Source: Saccharothrix saharensis
GTDB taxonomy: Bacteria > Actinomycetota > Actinomycetes > Mycobacteriales > Pseudonocardiaceae
NCBI RefSeq assembly: GCF_006716745.1
Contig: NZ_VFPP01000001.1
Span: 2,604,001-2,668,000 of the forward strand
DNA length: 64,000 nucleotides
Direction of reading: 5' to 3'
Within the stretch, counting starts at the first letter, position 1. Every line of letters begins with the position of its first letter. The notes below the pieces were generated by a model. The model did not search any database. It saw only the letters and a list, made by a program, of their open reading frames with translations, and was not told the DNA's origin. Positions 34,865 through 42,184 of this stretch are shown here, piece after piece. The position numbers and the translations under genes are program-made.

Positions 34865-35787
34865 CGCGCCCCCTCCGTCGCGAGCTCGTGGCCCTGGTAC
34901 TCGACGCTGCCGCTCGTCAGCTCCAAGTAGGCGTCCTCGAGCGACTGGCGCACCTCGGAGAGGTGCTGCAACGGGACGTCCAGGGCGTGGGCGAGCGCGC
35001 CGACCTCCTCGGCGGCACCGCCGTCGACCAGCAGCTCACCCGCGTCGACCCGCTCCACCTCGAACCCGCGTTCCCGCAGCCCGGTGAGCAGGACGTCCGA
35101 CCGGGGACTGCGCACCCGCACCTGGACGTGCCCCAGGCCGCTCATGATCCGCTCCGTCGTGGCGTCGGCGATCAGCCGGCCGCGGCCGATGACGACCAAC
35201 CGGTCGGCGACCTGCTCCACCTCCCCGAGCAGGTGGCTGGAGATCAGCACGGTGCGGCCCTCGTCGGCGAGTTGGCGCAGCAGCCCGCGGATCCACCGGA
35301 CGCCGTCGAGGTCGAGCCCGTTGATCGGCTCGTCGAACACCAGCACGCCGGGGTCGCCGATCAGCGCCGTCGCGATGCCGAGGCGCTGCCGCATGCCGAG
35401 CGAGTAGCCCTTGATCCGGCGGCGCGACGCGCGGCCGAGCCCGACCCGCTCGATCACCTCCTCCACCCGTCGGCGGGGGATTCCGTTCGCCCGGGCGGCC
35501 ACCCGCAGGTGGCCGCGCCCGGTGCGGCCGGGGTGCACCGCACCGGGGTCCAGCAGCGCCCCGACCTCGCGCAGCGGTTCGGCGAACGCCGCGTACCGCC
35601 GCCCGTTCACCAGGGCCGTGCCCGACGTGGGCCGGTCGAGGCCCAGCACCACCCGCATGGTGGTGGACTTGCCCGCGCCGTTCGGCCCGAGGAACCCGGT
35701 GACCTTGCCGGGTTCGACGGTGAAGCTCAGCTCGTCGACCGCGAGCACGTCGCCGTAGCGCCTGGTCAGCCCGCGCACCTCGATCAC
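34861..35787 (-). CDS. ABC transporter ATP-binding protein (ABC-2/daunorubicin-type)
   Basis: A protein of 308 aa. Walker A is GFLGPNGAGKSTTMRVVLGL, the ABC signature YSLGMRQRLGIATALI, Walker B GVLVFDEPINGLD, and the H-loop VLISSHLLGE. A C-terminal domain of ~90 residues resembles the DrrA-type regulatory tail. It powers an ABC-2 permease; its permease gene next door is frameshifted, so transport may be lost. The GTG start (35787) overlaps the small helix-turn-helix gene by 4 bp. The operon order is DUF2975 membrane protein, HTH, ATPase, permease. Confidence 0.94.
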   Translation of the reverse strand: MIEVRGLTRRYGDVLAVDELSFTVEPGKVTGFLGPNGAGKSTTMRVVLGLDRPTSGTALVNGRRYAAFAEPLREVGALLDPGAVHPGRTGRGHLRVAARANGIPRRRVEEVIERVGLGRASRRRIKGYSLGMRQRLGIATALIGDPGVLVFDEPINGLDLDGVRWIRGLLRQLADEGRTVLISSHLLGEVEQVADRLVVIGRGRLIADATTERIMSGLGHVQVRVRSPRSDVLLTGLRERGFEVERVDAGELLVDGGAAEEVGALAHALDVPLQHLSEVRQSLEDAYLELTSGSVEYQGHELATEGAR

Positions 35788-36020
35788 GTGCCCACCTCGT
35801 CGCCGTGGGCGTTGTCGTCGTCCACCCATTCGAGCAGGTCGCCGGGCTGGCACTCGAGCACCCGGCACATGGCCTCCAGGGTGCTGAACCGCACCGCCTT
35901 CGCCCGGCCGTTCTTCAGCACCGCCACGTTCGACGGCGTGAGCCCGACCCGTTCGGCGAACTCGCCGACGCTCATCTTGCGCTTGGCCAGCTCGACGTCG
36001 ATGCGCACGATGATCGGCAT
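35784..36020 (-). CDS. Small YozG-like Cro/CI-type regulator
   Basis: A protein of 78 aa, nearly all of it one helix-turn-helix: IIVRIDVELAKRKMSVGEFAERVGLTPSNVAVLKNGRAKAVRFSTLEAMCRVLECQPGDLLEW. This type is routinely encoded next to a DUF2975 membrane protein, as here, where the stop of the DUF2975 gene overlaps its ATG (TGATG). It probably autoregulates the operon. Ends with GTGA overlap into the ATPase gene. Confidence 0.9.
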   Translation of the reverse strand: MPIIVRIDVELAKRKMSVGEFAERVGLTPSNVAVLKNGRAKAVRFSTLEAMCRVLECQPGDLLEWVDDDNAHGDEVGT

Positions 36021-36499
36021 CAGATCACCGACTCCATGTCGGCGCGCAGCGTGGTGGCCTGGCGCAGCAACGCGCGCATCACCACCATGAGCAGGCCCAC
36101 CACGGTGATGCCGATGGACAGCAGGAACATCACCAGCGGCACGCCGGGGTCGTCGGCGTTGAAGCCGACGAACAGGAAGACGACCTGGTAGACCACCCAC
36201 CCGGCGGCGATGGCCCACACGATCGCGTCCACCCACTTCAGGGACGCCTCGCTGAAGATGCGGTCCTTCTTGACCAGCGTCAGCAGCTTCCAGATGGCCA
36301 CGATCACCACCTGCACGCACAGCACCCAGAACACCGTCACGGCGGTCAGCGGCCACCGCAGGTACGCCATGTCAGGCGACTCCTGGGCCATGTGCCGGAA
36401 CTGCCCCGGCAGCGACATGACCTGGAACAGCAGCAGGACGCCGAACATCAGCACGAGGAACACCCGGAGCGCGGCTACCGCTCGATGCGTTGTGACCAT
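36020..36499 (-). CDS. DUF2975 family membrane protein
   Basis: A protein of 159 aa with four predicted membrane helices: AVAALRVFLVLMFGVLLLFQVM, WPLTAVTVFWVLCVQVVIVAIW, AIVWAIAAGWVVYQVVFLFV and VPLVMFLLSIGITVVGLLMVVM. KDRIFSEASLKWVDAI between helices 2 and 3 is the characteristic DUF2975 loop. The family partners small Cro/CI regulators; a sensor or anti-regulator role is commonly supposed but unproven. It is the first gene of the ABC operon. Confidence 0.88.
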   Translation of the reverse strand: MVTTHRAVAALRVFLVLMFGVLLLFQVMSLPGQFRHMAQESPDMAYLRWPLTAVTVFWVLCVQVVIVAIWKLLTLVKKDRIFSEASLKWVDAIVWAIAAGWVVYQVVFLFVGFNADDPGVPLVMFLLSIGITVVGLLMVVMRALLRQATTLRADMESVI

Positions 36500-36575
36500 G
36501 CATCGAGTCTCGCGTGTTACCTATCGAAAGTCAATCGGTAGTTGTCGTTTCACAACATCACCACTGTCCGACCGG

Positions 36576-36935
36576 CTAGTCCGCCGACCCTTCCACCTCC
36601 TCCTCGCGCACGGGCGTCAGGTCGCGCGTCCACGTCAGCTTGACCTTCAGGTGCCCCTCCACGCCGGTCTTGGCGATCACCGCGCCGGCCTGCGCGGTGA
36701 GCTTCACGCCGAACTCCACCTGCACCTCGTCCGGTCGCACGTCCATCTCGCGGAAGTTCGCCAACGCGGTCGACGCGGCCTTGCGCACGTGCCGCAGCGC
36801 GTCGTCGAGGGAGGTCGCGGCGGACCGGATCACGTCGCCGCCGCGCGAGACCGGCGAGATCTCCGGCCCGTCGGCCTCCACCTCGACCAGCACCACGTCG
36901 TCGTCGGGCAGGGAAAAGCTGATCAGCTCGGGCAC
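36576..36935 (-). CDS. CU044_2847 family protein
   Basis: A protein of 119 aa starting at a GTG behind GGGGGAC. ELISFSLPDDDVVLVEVEADG, SLDDALRHVRKAASTALANFREMDVRPDEVQVEFGVKLTAQAGAVIAKTGVEGHLKVKLTW fits the CU044_2847 family, in which the VEFGVKL...AGA...A..GV...L.V.L.W pattern is conserved. The family occurs beside trypsin-like peptidase, WD40 or caspase-like genes of predicted signalling and conflict systems. Here the adjacent upstream WD40-like gene is decayed, so this may be an orphan remnant. Function unknown. Confidence 0.85.
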   Translation of the reverse strand: MPELISFSLPDDDVVLVEVEADGPEISPVSRGGDVIRSAATSLDDALRHVRKAASTALANFREMDVRPDEVQVEFGVKLTAQAGAVIAKTGVEGHLKVKLTWTRDLTPVREEEVEGSAD

Positions 36936-37860
36936 ACGTCCCCCTGGTAGGCATCCGGCGGCACCGGTTCCGGACCGCCTCGTCGGTGTCGGATCGGCCG
37001 GCACCGCGCACAGCCGGACCATGATCTCGCCCGTACCCGGAGGCCGCACGACCGGCCGCTCCCCGGTCTCCGGCCGTACGGTGCCACTCGCCCACCAGCT
37101 CCCGGGCGGCGGTGGCGGCGGTGTCGAAGTCGTCGGACCAGGCGAGCAGCAGGGTGCGCCCGGGCCGTCGAGCCCGACCCGGCCGCGTGCCCGTTCCGGG
37201 GAGAACCCGCCGACGCGCGTGGTGACCACACCCGTTCGGGTGTCCCGCACGACGACCTCGGGCGCACTGTCCGATGTGGAGGTCGTCACCGCGAACACCC
37301 GCCGGTCCAACGCGACCGCCGCCGCCCCGGGGTGCGCGTGGTGACCTCCCGCAGGGTCGGCGGCCCGGCGGGGTGGACGGCGGGCAGCGCCACCACCACA
37401 CCGTCTCGTCGGGCCCGTCCACCACTTCCTCCCTCAGCACCGCGCCACGCCCGCACGGCCCCAGCCACAGGTCGGTGACCCGGCCGGACCACGGCAGCCG
37501 CCGCGCCTCGCGCCGCTCCCCGGTCCCGCAGGTCCCACTGCGCCACGTGCCCGGCGGAGTTCGTGGTCACGACGCGCCGACCGCCGGCACGGGCCTTTGT
37601 GGACACCCGGGCGGCGTTGACGGAACGTGACACCGGTGCCGGTGCGGTGGGCAACGCCAGTTGCAGCCTGCCGTAGCTGTCGCAGCCCCCAGCCGCGTGG
37701 ACTTCGCCGACTCCGGCGACGCCGCCGCACCACGTCGACGGTGATCAGGTAGCCCGGCTCGTGGTGGATCTCCACCCACCCGGTGGCCACCGCGCCGCCG
37801 TAGACCCGGCTCCAACCGCCGGGGCGATCCCACCACCACCAACTGGTACCCGGACCCACG
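36936..37860 (-). pseudogene. Decayed WD40/beta-propeller gene
   Basis: Protein-like pieces alternate between reading frames on the - strand: TGWVEIHHEPGYLITVD (~37750), VVTTNSAGHVAQWDLRDRG (~37540), SGRVTDLWLGPCGRGAVLREE (~37460), VVVALPAVHPAGPPTLREVTT (~37380), RRVFAVTTSTSDSAPEVVVRDTRTGVV (~37280) and LLLAWSDDFDTAA (~37140). The AQWDLRDR and VVVRDTRTG units are WD40 blade signatures. At least four frame changes are needed to read through. The gene once preceded the CU044_2847 gene as in intact loci of this type. Confidence 0.7.
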
Positions 37861-37941
37861 CCGTTGCGCGGCCACCCCTGCTTGGCGGGTGCGGCCGGCC
37901 GGGCAGGGTTGCCCGGTGATCGGATTGGGCACACCACCCTG

Positions 37942-39384
37942 GTGATTGCGACACGTGATGCGCGGCAGGTCGTGGTCGTCGAGCGGTTCGCGGTGCGCAG
38001 TGCCGTGTCGTGGGCCGCCGCCACCGCCGCCGGGGTGGCGTTCGCGGTGGTCATGGCCGTCGTGTGGTCCGGGTGGGCGCCGGTGCGCGAGGCCGACCGG
38101 GCGATCTCGGCCGGGTTGACGCGGTGGGCCGCGGGCTCGGACGTGGTGGTCGCGGTGCTGCGCGGGCTCACGCGGCTCGGTGACACCGCGACGCTCACCG
38201 CGGTGGCCGCCCTGGCGGTGGCGTGGTTGCTGCTGCGCAAGCGGCCGTGGGTGGCGGCGCACGTGGTCGTCACCGCGCTCGGCGGCGGGTTGCTCGGCGT
38301 GGTGGTGAAGGAGCTGGTCGAGCGGTTGCGGCCGCTGGTGGACGTCGAGGTGGCCACCGCGTCGGGCTGGAGCTTCCCCAGCGGCCACACGTTGGGCGCG
38401 ACCGTCACCTACGGCGTGCTGCTGCTGGTGTTCGCCTCCGTGCGGCGGGCGCGGCGCGCGATGACCGCGCTGGTGGTCGTGATCGTGCCGGCGGTGGCCT
38501 TCACGCGGGTGGCGCTGGGCGTGCACTACGCCACCGACGTGCTCGGCGGCTTCCTGCTCGGCCTGCTGTGGCTCGCCCTGACCAGCGAGGTGTTCCGGCG
38601 GTGGCGTCGGGACGAGGGCATGCCGGAGGTGCCGCTGACCCGGGGCCTGGCACCGGAAGCCGCGGCCGACCTGCGGCCCGTGTCCGGGCGGCGGGTCCAC
38701 GTGCCGGACGACTTCCGGTTCCTGGCGGCCCGCCTGCTCGTCGTCTGGGGCCTGCTGCTCGGCGTGTTGTTCGCGCTGGGCTCGTGGCTGACCGCCGCCG
38801 GACCGGACGTGCCCGCGGCCTGGGACCGCGCCGTGGTCGAGTGGTTCGCGCAACGGCGCGTCCCGGCGTGGGACGTGGCGATGGACCGGGTGGAGGCCTT
38901 CAGCGGTACGGGGCCGGTGATCGGGGCCGCGGTGGTCGTCTGCGTGCTGGCCCTGGCGCGGACGCGCTCGTGGCGTCCGGTGCTGTTCGTCGCGCTGGGG
39001 ATGCTGGGCGAGGTCACGCTGTTCCTGCTCACCACCGCCATCATCGACCGCGCCCGGCCGGCGGCCAAGCTGCCCGCCGACCTGCCGCCCACGTCCAGCT
39101 TCCCGTCCGGGCACGTCGCCGCGTCGCTGGTGCTCGCCACGGCGGTGGCCGTCCTGGTCGTGCGCGGGACAGGGCAGTGGTGGCGGTGGCCGGTGGCGGT
39201 GCTCGCGCTGGCCGTGCCGGTGGTGGTGGCCGGGCAACGCCTCTACTCGGGCGTCCACTACCCCACCGACCTGCTCGGCAGCCTCCTGCTGGCCCTGCCC
39301 TGGATCACCGCCGTGGCCGTGACCACGCTCGGCGTCGGCGCCGCCCGATCCGCGGCACCGACGCGCTCCCACACGACGCGCTGA
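37942..39384 (+). CDS. Tandem PAP2 phosphatase (two PAP2 domains in one chain)
   Basis: About 480 aa (start uncertain; TTG at 37864 and GTGs near 37942-38000 are possible). The N-half has KELVERLRP, SFPSGHTLGA and RVALGVHYATDV; the C-half has DRARP, SFPSGHVAAS and RLYSGVHYPTDL. Both contain the PSGH histidine and the SR/HxxxD-type histidine of type 2 phosphatidic acid phosphatases. The C-terminal half lacks the Lys of the first motif. Around a dozen hydrophobic segments make it an integral membrane protein. It probably dephosphorylates lipid phosphates such as undecaprenyl diphosphate. A fused duplicate is unusual; single-domain proteins are ~200-250 aa. Confidence 0.85.
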   Translation: MIATRDARQVVVVERFAVRSAVSWAAATAAGVAFAVVMAVVWSGWAPVREADRAISAGLTRWAAGSDVVVAVLRGLTRLGDTATLTAVAALAVAWLLLRKRPWVAAHVVVTALGGGLLGVVVKELVERLRPLVDVEVATASGWSFPSGHTLGATVTYGVLLLVFASVRRARRAMTALVVVIVPAVAFTRVALGVHYATDVLGGFLLGLLWLALTSEVFRRWRRDEGMPEVPLTRGLAPEAAADLRPVSGRRVHVPDDFRFLAARLLVVWGLLLGVLFALGSWLTAAGPDVPAAWDRAVVEWFAQRRVPAWDVAMDRVEAFSGTGPVIGAAVVVCVLALARTRSWRPVLFVALGMLGEVTLFLLTTAIIDRARPAAKLPADLPPTSSFPSGHVAASLVLATAVAVLVVRGTGQWWRWPVAVLALAVPVVVAGQRLYSGVHYPTDLLGSLLLALPWITAVAVTTLGVGAARSAAPTRSHTTR

Positions 39385-39395
39385 ACCGGTTCAGC
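39380..39395. promoter_or_regulatory. Perfect 16-bp palindrome over the PAP2 stop codon
   Basis: GCTGAACCGGTTCAGC reads the same on both strands and includes the PAP2 TGA. It may be an operator or a small terminator. It begins a cluster of nested palindromes that continues to 39435. Confidence 0.5.
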
Positions 39396-39399
39396 GAGT

Positions 39400-39435
39400 A
39401 TTCGACGGTTATTCGACATCGAATCACCGTCGAAT
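39400..39435. promoter_or_regulatory. Nested palindromes between PAP2 and GH6 genes
   Basis: An outer perfect pair ATTCGACGGT / ACCGTCGAAT (39400-39409 and 39426-39435) encloses an inner perfect palindrome ATTCGA-CA-TCGAAT (39411-39424). ATTCGA thus repeats several times in alternating orientation, as expected for cooperative repressor binding or an unusual hairpin. Confidence 0.5.
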
Positions 39436-39551
39436 GCGTCAACGTGATTGTTCGACTTCGGGTTCCGCCTGGTCTGGAATAACCCCTACCGAGGTCCATT
39501 GGCCGTGAAAACTCTTCACGGACCCTCGTTCCCCTGCTACGGTCCGTTTTC

Positions 39552-39565
39552 TGGAAACGTTCCCG
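39552..39565. promoter_or_regulatory. CebR/LacI-like operator candidate upstream of the cellulase
   Basis: TGGAAACGTTCCCG matches 10 of 14 positions of the actinobacterial CebR box TGGGAGCGCTCCCA and has the central CG of LacI-family sites. It is 61 bp before the GH6 start, where a cellobiose-responsive repressor would act. Recalled consensus; binding not shown. Confidence 0.45.
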
Positions 39566-39625
39566 GAATACCGTCGCCGCTTGCAGCAGATCGCTTGGAC
39601 ATCGATCTCGACGAGGGAGCCGAAG

Positions 39626-41008
39626 ATGCCACTGAAGTCATCACCAGGCCGGAGCGGGAGGCGGGGGCCGCGTCGCGGACTCGCGGCGACGGCGGCGTTC
39701 GCGTTCGCCGCGGCCATGGCGCTGGGCACGGGCCCGGCCACCGCGGACGTGACCGCGGCCGCGCGCGTGGACAACCCGTACGCGGGCGCGTCGGTGTACG
39801 TGAACCCGGACTGGTCGGCGAAGGCGCGCGCCGACGGCGGGTCCGCCATCGCGAACCAGCCGACGTTCGTCTGGCTGGACCGGATCGCCGCGATCAACGG
39901 CGTGAACGGCGCCCGCGGCCTGCGCTCGCACCTGGACAACGCGCTGAGCCAGGCGGCCGGGCGGACCATGGTCGTGCAGTTCGTCATCTACAACCTGCCC
40001 GGCCGCGACTGCGCCGCGCTGGCGTCCAACGGCGAACTCGGCCCGGACGACCTGCCCCGCTACAAGACCGAGTACATCGACCCCATCGCGGCGATCATGG
40101 GCGAGGCGAAGTACGCCAACCTGCGGATCGTGACGATCATCGAGATCGACTCGCTGCCCAACCTGGTGACCAACGTTGGCGGCCGGCCCACCGCGACCGC
40201 CATGTGCGACCGGATGCTGCAGAACGGCAACTACGTCAACGGCGTCGGGTACGCGCTGGCCAAGCTCGGCGCGATCGGCAACGTGTACAACTACATCGAC
40301 GCCGCCCACCACGGCTGGATCGGCTGGGACGACAACTTCCGCGCCTCCGCGACGCTGTTCGCCCAAGCCGCCCGCGCGTCCGGCAGCACGGTGGACAACG
40401 TCACCGGATTCATCGCGAACACGGCGAACTACGGCGTCCTGAAAGAGGACCACTTCACGATCGACGACACCGTGAACGGCACTTCCGTGCGCCAGTCCAA
40501 GTGGGTCGACTGGAATCGCTACGTGGACGAGCTGTCGTTCGCCCAGGCGTTCCGGACACAATTGGTCAGCGCCGGGTTCCCGTCGAACATCGGCATGCTG
40601 ATCGACACGTCCCGCAACGGGTGGGGTGGTTCCCAGCGGCCGACGGCGAAGGGTCCGACGACGAGCGTGGACGCCTACGTCAACGGCGGCCGGTACGACC
40701 GGCGCATCCACCTCGGCAACTGGTGCAACCAGTCCGGTGCGGGCATCGGCGAGCGCCCGAAGGCGAACCCGGCCTCGGGCATCGACGCCTACGTGTGGGC
40801 CAAGCCGCCGGGCGAGTCGGACGGCGCGAGCCGCGAGATCCCGAACGACGAGGGCAAGGGCTTCGACCGGATGTGCGACCCCACGTACACGGGCAACGCC
40901 CGCAACGGCAACAACATGTCCGGTGCGCTGGCCAACGCGCCGCTGTCGGGCCACTGGTTCCCCGCCCAGTTCCGCCAGCTGCTGGCCAACGCCCACCCCC
41001 GCCTCTGA
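39626..41008 (+). CDS. Secreted glycoside hydrolase family 6 cellulase (cellobiohydrolase type)
   Basis: A protein of 460 aa. The signal peptide has an Arg-rich start (SGRRGPRRGL) and a hydrophobic core AATAAFAFAAAMALG, with cleavage near ATADVTAA; the twin arginines might allow Tat export. GH6 motifs are VQFVIYNLPGRDCAALASNGEL (with the acid Asp), VTIIEIDSLPNLVTN, HHGWIGWDDN, GMLIDTSRNGWGG and DAYVWAKPPGESDG. It cleaves cellobiose from cellulose chains. There is no carbohydrate-binding module in this chain. The ATG at 39626 has GAGGGAG upstream. A CebR-like site upstream fits induction by cellobiose. Confidence 0.95.
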   Translation: MPLKSSPGRSGRRGPRRGLAATAAFAFAAAMALGTGPATADVTAAARVDNPYAGASVYVNPDWSAKARADGGSAIANQPTFVWLDRIAAINGVNGARGLRSHLDNALSQAAGRTMVVQFVIYNLPGRDCAALASNGELGPDDLPRYKTEYIDPIAAIMGEAKYANLRIVTIIEIDSLPNLVTNVGGRPTATAMCDRMLQNGNYVNGVGYALAKLGAIGNVYNYIDAAHHGWIGWDDNFRASATLFAQAARASGSTVDNVTGFIANTANYGVLKEDHFTIDDTVNGTSVRQSKWVDWNRYVDELSFAQAFRTQLVSAGFPSNIGMLIDTSRNGWGGSQRPTAKGPTTSVDAYVNGGRYDRRIHLGNWCNQSGAGIGERPKANPASGIDAYVWAKPPGESDGASREIPNDEGKGFDRMCDPTYTGNARNGNNMSGALANAPLSGHWFPAQFRQLLANAHPRL

Positions 41009-41126
41009 CCGGCTGGGACGCGCTCCGGGACCGCCGCCCCGGACCACCTCGGCCACGGGAACACCGGTGACCGGCCACGGCCTTGCTCGCCGCGACCTCC
41101 CCCGCACCTGCCACCCAGGCCCGACC

Positions 41127-41160
41127 CGGTCGCCCACGAGCGAGAGCCCGTGGGCGACCG
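41127..41160. terminator. Perfect 12-bp hairpin between converging genes
   Basis: Arms 41127-41138 and 41149-41160 pair fully around a 10-base loop, between the cellulase stop and the stop of the Tat-exported protein gene. It serves both strands. Confidence 0.82.
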
Positions 41161-41165
41161 ACCCG

Positions 41166-41822
41166 TCAGCCGGTGGCGATCTGCCGTTCCGCCAGCCGCT
41201 CCGCCGCCCGCCGACGACCCGGCGTGAACGGGTCGGCGGGTGCGGCCCGGCCCGGTTCCCCGGCCCAACCGCCGACCTTGGCCGCGACCCGGGCGAGCGC
41301 CGGGTCGCCCGGCTTCACGTCCAGCCGGAAGTGGCCCTCCTTCGGCGTCTTCCGGGAGTCACCGCCCCAGCGGACCACGCCCTCGCACTCGGCCAGGATG
41401 TCGCGGACCACCGCCAGCTCGTGCGGGAACAGGCCGCCGGTCGCGCCCGCCGGGTACCGGGCCGCGTGCACGGCGATGGCGGTCCCGGAGCGGTAGTCCG
41501 CCTCGAACGGGGTGCCCGCCGGCGGTTCGGCGTAGCCGGTGATGTCCCCGGCCCGCAGGGTGGCGACCTCGTAGTGGTAGCGCCGCGCGACGTGCAGCAG
41601 CACGACCGCGGCCGGCCCGGACAGCAGCGTCACGGACGCGTTCGAGCCCTCGACGGGGAACGCGGCCAGGGCGTCCGGGCGGGCGGGTGCGTTGGCGGGC
41701 GGCGCGGCCGACGCCCCGGGTGCGATCGCCACGCCGATCGACGCGGCGGCGACCAGGCCGCCGGTGATGGCGAGGAACCGGCGACGCCCCAGCCGGGTCG
41801 CGTCCTCGGTGGGTTCGCTCAT
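41166..41822 (-). CDS. Tat-exported protein, possibly peptidase M15-like
   Basis: A protein of 218 aa. A twin-arginine signal (RLGRRRFLAITGGLVAAASIGVAIA, cleavage near GASAAPP) shows Tat export. The mature part has RSGTAIAVHAARYPAG and CEGVVRWGGDSRKTPKEGHFRLD, which resemble the SGxAxD and WGGD...HF motifs of VanY/M15 peptidoglycan peptidases. The Asp of the first motif appears to be Ala here, so zinc peptidase activity is doubtful. The next gene upstream on the same strand encodes a small membrane protein, 6 bp away, and the pair may be one operon. The M15 link is tentative. Confidence 0.6.
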   Translation of the reverse strand: MSEPTEDATRLGRRRFLAITGGLVAAASIGVAIAPGASAAPPANAPARPDALAAFPVEGSNASVTLLSGPAAVVLLHVARRYHYEVATLRAGDITGYAEPPAGTPFEADYRSGTAIAVHAARYPAGATGGLFPHELAVVRDILAECEGVVRWGGDSRKTPKEGHFRLDVKPGDPALARVAAKVGGWAGEPGRAAPADPFTPGRRRAAERLAERQIATG

Positions 41823-41828
41823 GGTGGT

Positions 41829-42149
41829 TCACAGCTCCTTGCGGGATCGGGGGTTTCGGCGGGCGGCGACGGCCAGGCCCACGCACGACGCGGTCGCGAC
41901 GAGCAGCACGACGACCGCCGGGTTCACGTAGGGCGGCACCAGGTCCTGGTAGGCGTTGCACGGCCGGGACAGCGGGAAGTAGGTCACCCGCCCGTAGGCC
42001 CGGTCCCACCCGCCGTGCTCCAGCTCGCAGGTCTCGCGGAAGTCCGGCGTGTAGAGGTGGATCGCGCCCCAGGCGTACACCAGGAACGCGGCGGACGGGG
42101 CGCACATCGCGGCCACCGCCCACCGTCGCGCCGTTCCCGGGACGCCCAC
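41829..42149 (-). CDS. Small two-helix membrane protein of unknown function
   Basis: A protein of 106 aa from a GTG behind GAGGAGGGGGAG. Helix 1 is WAVAAMCAPSAAFLVYAWGAIHLY; helix 2 is NPAVVVLLVATASCVGLAVAA. Between them lies an exported segment with Cys residues (RETCELEHGG... and LSRPCNAYQDLVPPY) that could form a disulphide. I do not recognise the family. It lies 6 bp upstream of the Tat-exported protein gene, so co-export partners are possible. Confidence 0.65.
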   Translation of the reverse strand: MGVPGTARRWAVAAMCAPSAAFLVYAWGAIHLYTPDFRETCELEHGGWDRAYGRVTYFPLSRPCNAYQDLVPPYVNPAVVVLLVATASCVGLAVAARRNPRSRKEL

Positions 42150-42184
42150 GCTCCCCCTCCTCACACGCCGCGGGGGGCGTGCCG

